NCBI GenBank assembly: GCA_958434805.1 | Contig: CAUBDX010000057.1 | Span: forward strand, 1 to 6,453 | Direction of reading: 5' to 3' | Length of the DNA: 6,453 nt | Source: an uncultured Phocaeicola sp. | GTDB taxonomy: Bacteria > Bacteroidota > Bacteroidia > Bacteroidales > Bacteroidaceae | Part shown: positions 1-4,760 of the stretch, piece by piece | How positions within the stretch are numbered: the stretch's first letter is position 1 | Layout: each line of letters starts with the position of its first letter | Notes under the pieces: generated by a model | The model's input: only the letters and a program-made list of their open reading frames with translations | What the model was told of the DNA's origin: nothing | Database searches by the model: none | Made by a program: the position numbers and the translations under genes

Positions 1-55
1 AACCTCATGCACGGTTTGATGAGGGGCGGATGAAATTTTCATCCGCCTACTCTAC
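1..55 (+). mobile_element. 3' end of a group II intron (part of domain V plus domain VI)
   Basis: Bases 1-17 fit the 3' strand of a group II intron domain V, starting in the tetraloop and ending in the conserved ACGGTTT that pairs with the usual GAGCCGT of the missing 5' strand. Bases 21-52 fold as domain VI: GAG (21-23) pairs with CTC (50-52), G24 wobbles with T48, and 25-35 pairs with 37-47. This leaves A49 as a single bulged A, seven bases from an intron end in TAC at 53-55. That is the canonical branch-point geometry. The rest of the ribozyme and any reverse transcriptase/maturase lie upstream of the window. The boundary at 55 is set by the usual AY intron end and could be off by a base. 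Confidence 0.85.
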
Positions 56-69
56 CATTTTCAAAAGTC

Positions 70-196
70 TTTGGCAAACCACACCGCCGGATTGTTGTAA
101 GGAGCAGACAGGGAAAATAAAAAATTTCTGCTGCGTTTGCCAAAACGCACCCTTTTCACCGTTGTAGTGGTGAACAGCGGGCAGAACACGCCGCTG
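70..196. other. Candidate origin of transfer (oriT): cluster of inverted repeats
   Basis: Four perfect inverted repeats lie within 127 bases. TTTGGCAAAC (70-79) matches GTTTGCCAAA (135-144). AGCAGA (103-108) matches TCTGCT (127-132), nested inside the first. TTCACC (155-160) matches GGTGAA (169-174). CAGCGG (175-180) matches CCGCTG (191-196). A competing local hairpin pairs TGCGTTT (132-138) with AAACGCA (143-149). Just after the large repeat's right arm is CGCACCCT (146-153), which shares six of eight bases with the TGCGCCCT nic core of the RSF1010/pC221 oriT group. Position upstream of mobC and the relaxase is where oriT usually lies. The repeats are seen; the oriT role is inferred. Confidence 0.45.
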
Positions 197-241
197 CAAT
201 CGCTATATTGGTGGAGCAAGCCAGTATATCCGCAAACCAGA

Positions 242-267
242 GCCGCCGAGGAAAGCGGCAGTTTTTT
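242..267 (+). terminator. Terminator-like hairpin upstream of the mob operon
   Basis: GCCGC (242-246) pairs with GCGGC (255-259) across an eight-base loop and is followed by AG and six T (262-267). This is a short GC stem plus U-run, as in a weak Rho-independent terminator on the + strand. It could stop transcription coming from the intron side, or act as an attenuator if the mob promoter lies further upstream. The five-base-pair stem is short, so the call is tentative. Confidence 0.4.
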
Positions 268-271
268 AGAG

Positions 272-332
272 CAAGATTCTACCGCAGTACCAAAATTCGC
301 TTTTCGCTCATTTTGCCCCTGCGGGAATCTTG
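272..332. repeat. Long composite hairpin (8 + 6 + 6 bp)
   Basis: CAAGATTC (272-279) pairs with GAATCTTG (325-332). After a bulged TA, CCGCAG (282-287) pairs with CTGCGG (319-324). Past a 3x3 internal loop, CAAAAT (291-296) pairs with ATTTTG (310-315) around a 13-base loop. That makes twenty base pairs in 61 bases. It is not followed by a T-run, so it is not a terminator. Possible roles are a single-strand origin used after transfer, a relaxosome accessory site, or a structured leader RNA. The sequence alone does not choose between them. Confidence 0.6.
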
Positions 333-352
333 TTGGGGAGTGCCTTCCCCAA
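333..352. repeat. 7-bp inverted repeat TTGGGGA/TCCCCAA
   Basis: TTGGGGA (333-339) and TCCCCAA (346-352) form a perfect stem around a six-base loop, immediately adjoining the long hairpin that ends at 332. Stacked hairpins of this kind suggest a folded single-stranded DNA or leader RNA. No T-run follows, so a terminator is unlikely. Confidence 0.55.
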
Positions 353-399
353 ACCCTGCTTATGCGGCTTGCACCGCTTAAAAATCCCTCAAAATATTT

Positions 400-417
400 T
401 TTTTGATTTTTCAAAAA
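400..417. repeat. AT-rich dyad TTTTTGA/TCAAAAA before mobC
   Basis: TTTTTGA (400-406) and TCAAAAA (411-417) are perfect inverted copies around TTTT, within an AT-rich stretch (about 378-417) that contrasts with the rest of the window. It lies 74 bases before the mobC start and could be part of the mob promoter region or a regulator site. I find no convincing -35/-10 pair nearby. Confidence 0.3.
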
Positions 418-490
418 CAGTTCCGCTTCACACCCTGTTTTTCTCCTATTAGTGAGAGGACACCATACACAGGAAGGAGGTCTGCCGACC

Positions 491-886
491 ATGAAACGAT
501 ACAACACACCCCACCGCTGCCATGTGGTCAAAACCCGCATGACCGAGGAAGAATACGCCGAGTTTGCGGAAAGGCTTTCTGCCTGCAACATGAGCCAAGC
601 CGAGTTTATCCGGCAAGCCATAACCGGGGCAGCCATACGCCCCATCATAACCGTTTCCCCCGTCAACGACGAGCTGCTTGCCGCTGTTGGGAAGCTGACC
701 GCCGAATACGGCAGGATCGGCGGCAACTTAAACCAGATAGCCCGGACGCTGAACGAGTGGCACAGCCCCTACCCGCAGCTTGCCGGGGAGGTACGGGCGG
801 CGGTTTCCGACCTTGCTGCCCTAAAGTTTGAAGTCTTGCAGAAAGTGGGTGACGCTGTTGGCAACATTCAAACATATCAGCTCTAA
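491..886 (+). CDS. mobC: Plasmid mobilisation relaxosome protein MobC
   Basis: The protein has 131 residues. The start is the ATG at 491, ten bases after a strong AAGGAGG (474-480); upstream GTG extension has no such site. Residues 11-45 (KTRMTEEEYAEFAERL onward) look like a ribbon-helix-helix DNA-binding region: one basic strand then two helices, with the NMSQAEFIRQAI turn typical of such folds. Residues 74-88, GRIGGNLNQIARTLN, are the hallmark of the MobC family (Pfam MobC). Family members bind oriT DNA beside the nic site, help melt it and recruit the relaxase. The 3' end overlaps the relaxase gene, which fits coupled translation of two partners. Its likely target is the inverted-repeat cluster at 70-196. 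Length and motif are normal for the family. Confidence 0.9.
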   Translation: MKRYNTPHRCHVVKTRMTEEEYAEFAERLSACNMSQAEFIRQAITGAAIRPIITVSPVNDELLAAVGKLTAEYGRIGGNLNQIARTLNEWHSPYPQLAGEVRAAVSDLAALKFEVLQKVGDAVGNIQTYQL

Positions 887-2474
887 AAATGCGGACTATG
901 GCGCAGCCGAGCAGTACCTCACCTTTGAACATGACGAGTTTACCATGAAGCCCACCCTTGATGAAAACGGGCGGCTCATGCTCAGGGAGGACTATCGAAT
1001 AGCCACGCTGAACTGCGGCGACGAGGATTTTGCCGTTGCCTGTATGCGCTCCAATCTCCGCTATGGGAAGAACCAGAAGCGGGAAGATGTAAAAAGCCAC
1101 CACTACATTATCAGCTTTGACCCACGGGACGCAGTAGACAACGGCTTGACCGTAGATCGGGCGCAGGCGTTGGGCGAGGAATTTTGCCGGAAACAGTTTC
1201 CCGGACACCAAGCCATTGTCTGCACCCACCCGGACGGACACAACCACAGCGGCAATATCCATGTGCATATCGTTATCAATTCTCTGCGGATAGAGGAAGT
1301 ACCCTTGCTGCCCTACATGGACAGACCGGCAGATACCCGTGCCGGGTGCAAACATCGCTGCACGGACGCTGCTATGGAATACTTCAAAGCCGAGGTCATG
1401 GAGATGTGCCACCGGGAAAATCTCTATCAAATCGACCTGCTCCATGGCAGCAAAAACCGCATTACCGAGCGTGAGTATTGGGCGCAGAAGAAAGGACAAG
1501 CCAAACTTGACAAGGAAAATGCCACCCTTGCAGCCGAGGGGCAGCCTGCAAAGCAGACCAAGTTTGAAACCGACAAGGCGAAGCTACGGCAGACCATACG
1601 GAACGCCATGAGCGAAGCTACCAGCTTTGACGAGTTTTCTTCCCTTTTGCTGCGGGAGGGCGTGACCGTCAAGGAGAGCCGGGGGCGGCTTTCCTACCTT
1701 ACCCCGGACAGGACGAAACCCATTACTGCCCGAAAACTGGGAGATGATTTTGACCGTGCCGCCGTTCTTGCCCTTTTGGAGCAGAACGCCCACAGAGCCG
1801 CCGAAAAGACCGCACCCATACCCCAATACCATACCGCTGAAACAAACCGCACAGAGCGAGGAAAAACGCAGAAAATCGCCCCGACAGGCAGCATTCAGAG
1901 AATGGTTGACCGTGCGGCGAAGCGAGCCGAGGGAAAAGGTATCGGCTATGACCGTTGGGCGGCTGTCCACAATCTCAAACAGATGGCGGCTACCGTTGCC
2001 GCTATGGAGCAATACGGCTTTACCCCGGATGAACTGGACGCAGCCCTTGTGTCTGCCAATGCGGATTTACACAGCAGCACCGCCAAGCTGAAGCCCATTG
2101 AAACGGCTATCCGTGAGAAAAAGGACTTGCAGAAACAGGTGCTTGCCTATGCCAAGACAAGAGATGTGCGTGACGGATTGAAAAAGCAGAAAACCGATAA
2201 GGCACGCAAAGCCTACCGGGAAAAGCATGAAAGCGACTTTATCATAGCAGACGCAGCCGTAAGATATTTTCGGCAAAAAGGCATTACCAAGCTGCCCACC
2301 TATAAATCGTTGCAGGCTGAAATCGAGCAGCTTACCGCCGAGAAGAACGCCCTTTACAACGAGTACCGGGCAAATAAAGAGCGTGTCCGGGAATTGCAGA
2401 CCATGAAAAGCAATCTTTCCCAAATGCACCACGGCGAGCCGAGCCGACAGAAAAAGCATGAACAGGAGCGTTAA
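858..2474 (+). CDS. MOBP-type relaxase (relaxase/mobilisation nuclease)
   Basis: This is the DNA-strand transferase that nicks oriT, stays bound to the 5' end and pilots the strand into the recipient. From the chosen start it has 538 residues. The N-terminal relaxase domain (about 1-230) holds candidate catalytic tyrosines (Y14, Y20 in EQYLTFEH), an HHYIISF strand, and the metal-binding motif HPDGHNHSGNIHVHIVIN with H124, H135, H137 and N141. The remainder is charged and helical, with a likely coiled coil in the last 70 residues, as usual for oriT recognition and coupling-protein contact. The start is uncertain: the frame is open from TTG 828. I chose TTG 858 because it gives the family-like N-terminus MATFKHISSKNADYG. 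It overlaps mobC by 29 bases and lacks a good ribosome binding site, suggesting translational coupling. Confidence 0.9.
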   Translation: MATFKHISSKNADYGAAEQYLTFEHDEFTMKPTLDENGRLMLREDYRIATLNCGDEDFAVACMRSNLRYGKNQKREDVKSHHYIISFDPRDAVDNGLTVDRAQALGEEFCRKQFPGHQAIVCTHPDGHNHSGNIHVHIVINSLRIEEVPLLPYMDRPADTRAGCKHRCTDAAMEYFKAEVMEMCHRENLYQIDLLHGSKNRITEREYWAQKKGQAKLDKENATLAAEGQPAKQTKFETDKAKLRQTIRNAMSEATSFDEFSSLLLREGVTVKESRGRLSYLTPDRTKPITARKLGDDFDRAAVLALLEQNAHRAAEKTAPIPQYHTAETNRTERGKTQKIAPTGSIQRMVDRAAKRAEGKGIGYDRWAAVHNLKQMAATVAAMEQYGFTPDELDAALVSANADLHSSTAKLKPIETAIREKKDLQKQVLAYAKTRDVRDGLKKQKTDKARKAYREKHESDFIIADAAVRYFRQKGITKLPTYKSLQAEIEQLTAEKNALYNEYRANKERVRELQTMKSNLSQMHHGEPSRQKKHEQER

Positions 2475-2659
2475 AAACCGCCCCGAAATGATACCGAAAC
2501 CAAACAAAAACAGGGATATGCCCTTACCCCTATCCGCAATACTCCCCGACCTCAAAACAGGGCGTACAGGGCAAAAAATCCCCGAAAATGACACCGAGAA
2601 ACTACATTTTTACCGACCTATCCGCTTATACCAGCGGAAACGGCAGAAAGGAGCGAGAA

Positions 2660-2854
2660 ATGCCACGCATGAGCAAAAAGCGGCGGTTGGAATGGAGCTT
2701 TTTCCTCAACCACCGAAACCGTATTACCTACAATGACCTTTGCCGGGGCTGCACACACGGCTGCAAGCAGAGCTTCCGGGCGATTATCGTCCTCTGCCCC
2801 CGGTATTTCTCTAAGAGATGGAAACACAGGGAGGACACCGCCAATGGCAGATAA
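2660..2854 (+). CDS. Small conserved-type four-cysteine protein of mobile elements
   Basis: This 64-residue basic protein starts at ATG 2660, seven bases after AGGAG within AAAGGAGCGAG (2647-2654). An upstream ATG at 2588 in the same frame has no ribosome binding site. Cys28, Cys31, Cys35 and Cys46 (LCRGCTHGCKQSF ... LCPRY) could bind one zinc ion; the N-terminus is lysine/arginine rich (MSKKRRLEW). I recognise the type as a small protein often found between relaxase and replication genes in clostridial elements, but know no demonstrated function. A nucleic-acid-binding or regulatory role is a guess. Its last 11 bases overlap the replication initiator, so the two are probably translated together. 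Confidence 0.7.
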   Translation: MPRMSKKRRLEWSFFLNHRNRITYNDLCRGCTHGCKQSFRAIIVLCPRYFSKRWKHREDTANGR

Positions 2855-3584
2855 CCGCAAATATTACTACCTCAAACTGAAAGAAAACTTCTTCGACAGC
2901 GATTCCATTGTGCTGTTGGAGGACATGAAAGACGGGATTTTGTATTCCAATATCCTCTTGAAGCTGTACTTAAAATCGCTGAAAAATGGCGGCAGATTGC
3001 AGCTTGACGAGCATATCCCCTATACCGCCCAGATGATAGCCACGCTGACCCGTCACCAAATCGGGACGGTGGAACGGGCATTAGCCATCTTCCAGCAGTT
3101 AGGACTTGTGGAGCAGCTTGACTGCGGGCTGCTTTATATGACCGACATCGAGCTGATGATTGGTCAATCCTCTACCGAAGCGGAACGGAAACGCGCCGCA
3201 AGGCTTGAAAATAAGGCACTTTTGCCGCCGCGGACAAATGGCGGACATTTGTCCGACATTCGTCCACCAGAGATAGAGATAAAGAAAGAGATAGATATAG
3301 AGTTAGAAAAAGAGGGAGAGTTAAAGGGACAAGCCCTCGCCCGCAACTATGGCAGATATGAGAATGTATTTCTGACTGATACGGAGCTTTCCGAACTGCA
3401 AGCGGAGCTGCCCGAAAAATGGGCGTACTACATTGAGCGGCTTTCCGGCTATATCGCGTCCACGGGCAAGAAATATAAAAACCACGCCGCCACTATCCGC
3501 AGATGGGCGGCAGACGATACCGCAAAGGTTGCCCCGAAACAGGGCATACCCGAATACACCTGCAAGGAGGGCGAGAGCTTATGA
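2844..3584 (+). CDS. Replication initiator / phage replisome organiser-like protein
   Basis: The protein has 246 residues. The start is ATG 2844, with GGGAGG (2829-2834) nine bases upstream; the longer frame from 2733 runs through the previous gene. Residues 5-105, opening KYYYLKLKENFFDSDSI, match the Phage_rep_org_N winged-helix DNA-binding family. A low-complexity charged linker (about 130-162, IEIKKEIDIELEKEGELK) leads to a C-terminal segment (165-225) containing KYKNHAATIRRWAADD, which resembles the DnaD/DnaB_2 helical domain. Such proteins bind an origin and help load the replicative helicase. It overlaps the upstream gene by 11 bases and the downstream DnaC-like gene by ATGA (3581-3584). 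The linker DNA carries iteron-like repeats, described separately. Confidence 0.85.
   Translation: MADNRKYYYLKLKENFFDSDSIVLLEDMKDGILYSNILLKLYLKSLKNGGRLQLDEHIPYTAQMIATLTRHQIGTVERALAIFQQLGLVEQLDCGLLYMTDIELMIGQSSTEAERKRAARLENKALLPPRTNGGHLSDIRPPEIEIKKEIDIELEKEGELKGQALARNYGRYENVFLTDTELSELQAELPEKWAYYIERLSGYIASTGKKYKNHAATIRRWAADDTAKVAPKQGIPEYTCKEGESL
3231..3325. other. Candidate in-gene replication origin: three 11-bp iterons plus purine/AT-rich tract
   Basis: CGGACAAATG (3231-3240) and CATTTGTCCG (3246-3255) form a perfect 10-bp inverted repeat with five bases between. GACATTTGTCC (3244-3254) is followed directly by GACATTCGTCC (3255-3265), a tandem copy with one mismatch; the inverted copy at 3232-3242 also differs at one base. 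Next, 3268-3322 is almost entirely A and G with a few T on the + strand and could melt easily. This lies in the linker between the initiator's two domains. The arrangement parallels the lambda origin inside gene O. The repeats are seen; the origin role is inferred, and the tract also encodes a plausible charged linker. Confidence 0.4.
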
Positions 3585-4420
3585 GTAATCTGTTTACAGA
3601 ACGAGTTTTGAATATGGCGGCTGTTACCCCACAGCCGGAGGACTACACGGGCGAGGACGGACTGCTTTACTGCGGCAAGTGTCACACTCCGAAAGAAGCC
3701 TACTTTCCGGAAAAGCAAGCCGCCCTGTTTGGGCGTGACCGCCACCCGGCAGAATGTGACTGCCAGAAAGCCCAGCGTTTGGAGCGTGAAGCCGCTGAAA
3801 GCCGACAGAAGCACCTTGAAACAGTGGAGGACTTGAAACGCCGGGGCTTTACCAATCCTACCATGCAGGAATGGACTTTCGCCAACGACAACGGGAAATG
3901 CCCGCAAATGGAGATTGCACACTTCTATGTGGAGCATTGGGAAATCATGCGCGAGGAAAATATCGGCTATCTGCTATGGGGCAAGGTCGGCACAGGAAAA
4001 AGCTATTTTGCCGGGTGTATCGCTAATGCCCTCATGGAGCAGGAAGTCGCTGTCCGCATGACGAACTTCTCTGCGATTTTGAATGACCTGACCGCCAGCT
4101 TTGAGGGGCGCAACGAGTATATCGAGCGTCTTTGCCGTTTTCCTCTGCTTATCATTGATGATTTTGGAATGGAGCGCGGCACAGAGTACGGTTTAGAACA
4201 GGTCTACAATGTGATCGACAGCCGCTACCGCAGCCGCAAGCCCTTAATCGTTACCACCAATCTGACATTGGACAGCCTGCAAAATCCGCTGGACACCGCC
4301 CATGCCCGGATTTATGACCGCCTTTTGGAAATGTGCGCCCCTATCCTCTTTACGGGAGAGAACTTCCGCCTTGAAACGGCGCAAGCCAAGCTGAACAGAC
4401 TAAAAGAATTGATGAAATGA
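3581..4420 (+). CDS. DnaC-like helicase loader / IstB-type AAA+ ATPase
   Basis: The protein has 279 residues. ATG 3581 overlaps the initiator's TGA (ATGA) and follows AAGGAGG (3564-3570) by ten bases. An N-terminal cysteine set, CGKC (31-34) and CDC (59-61), looks like a zinc-binding module. The ATPase core has Walker A GKVGTGKS (134-141), Walker B LLIIDDFG (189-196), a sensor-type TTN (225-227) and a conserved-looking ARIYDRL (242-248) with candidate arginine finger. This fits the DnaC/DnaI class that delivers the hexameric replicative helicase to an origin opened by an initiator, here presumably the gene just upstream. IstB transposase helpers share this fold, but the neighbour is a replisome organiser rather than IstA, so helicase loading is the better reading. 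Confidence 0.88.
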   Translation: MSNLFTERVLNMAAVTPQPEDYTGEDGLLYCGKCHTPKEAYFPEKQAALFGRDRHPAECDCQKAQRLEREAAESRQKHLETVEDLKRRGFTNPTMQEWTFANDNGKCPQMEIAHFYVEHWEIMREENIGYLLWGKVGTGKSYFAGCIANALMEQEVAVRMTNFSAILNDLTASFEGRNEYIERLCRFPLLIIDDFGMERGTEYGLEQVYNVIDSRYRSRKPLIVTTNLTLDSLQNPLDTAHARIYDRLLEMCAPILFTGENFRLETAQAKLNRLKELMK

Positions 4421-4432
4421 AAGGAGTTGCCT

Positions 4433-4624
4433 ATGGCAGAGAACAAGCAGAACACCACCCCGGAACGCCGCCCGGACTGCGTGACAGAGATCCGCATGGG
4501 CAACACCGTCCTTATCGTTTCCGGCTTTTTCAAAAAAGATACCACCGACACCGCAGCCGATAAGATGATGAAAGTGCTGGAGGCGGAAGCCGCCGCAGGA
4601 CACAAAGCCCAGCTTTCGCCCTAA
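4433..4624 (+). CDS. tnpW: Transposon-encoded protein TnpW
   Basis: A 63-residue protein starts at ATG 4433, six bases after AAAGGAG (4420-4426); the in-frame TTG at 4427 overlaps that site and is rejected. The core CVTEIRMGNTVLIVSGFF (16-33) and the helix TAADKMMKVLEAEAA match the small TnpW family first named in Tn4451. Its biochemical role is unknown to me; it is typically found near a large serine recombinase, as here, and has been thought of as accessory to that system. It follows the DnaC-like gene by 12 bases and is likely the last gene of the mob/rep operon. Confidence 0.85.
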   Translation: MAENKQNTTPERRPDCVTEIRMGNTVLIVSGFFKKDTTDTAADKMMKVLEAEAAAGHKAQLSP

Positions 4625-4685
4625 CGCTACAAGCCGCACAGTAAAAAATCGTCATTTTGACAGGCGGTAAAGAAGCAGAAGCCGC

Positions 4686-4715
4686 TATACAGACAGCCGC
4701 CCCATGTGGTATAAT
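4686..4715 (+). promoter_or_regulatory. Extended -10 promoter for the serine recombinase
   Basis: A perfect TATAAT (4710-4715) is preceded by TG-N (4707-4709), giving an extended -10. A weak -35, TATACA (4686-4691, four of six consensus bases), sits 18 bases upstream. Transcription would start near 4722 and give a leader of about 40 bases before ATG 4761. This gives the recombinase a start separate from the mob/rep operon. The promoter lies in the loop of a 13-bp dyad. Confidence 0.7.
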
Positions 4716-4744
4716 CGAAATACGGAATAGTGGGGCTGGCTGTC
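4692..4744. repeat. 13-bp interrupted dyad flanking the recombinase promoter (possible operator)
   Basis: The left arm 4692-4704 (GACAGCCGCCCCA) is the reverse complement of the right arm 4731-4744 (TGGGGCTGGCTGTC) apart from one extra T at 4737. The 26 bases between contain the extended -10. A dimeric repressor, possibly the recombinase itself or an element-coded regulator, could bind here. Alternatively, in read-through RNA from tnpW the arms would pair just before the ribosome binding site at 4751-4755. RNA started at this promoter has only the right arm, so it would not form the hairpin. Confidence 0.55.
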
Positions 4745-4760
4745 GGAAACGGAGGATTTT

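Noticed and set aside
137..406. Open frame of 89 codons from TTG in the mob leader
   Set aside because: It has a TTG start with no ribosome binding site, runs through several strong hairpins and the terminator-like T-run, and its product resembles no protein family I know.
663..1499. Long minus-strand open frame opposite mobC and the relaxase
   Set aside because: It is a shadow of two well-supported + strand genes with clear family motifs and has no domain of its own.
2458..2736. Overlapping frame of 92 codons between the relaxase and the Cys-rich protein (also ATG 2488)
   Set aside because: No ribosome binding site precedes either ATG, and its second half lies out of frame over the better-supported gene at 2660. 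I see nothing else convincing in 2475-2659.
4651..4661. GTCA/TGAC hairpin as a terminator after tnpW
   Set aside because: The stem is only four base pairs with a three-base loop and no T-run follows.
4657..4662. Perfect TTGACA as -35 of the recombinase promoter
   Set aside because: It lies 47 bases from the TATAAT at 4710, far beyond a workable spacer, and no -10 fits at about 17 bases after it.
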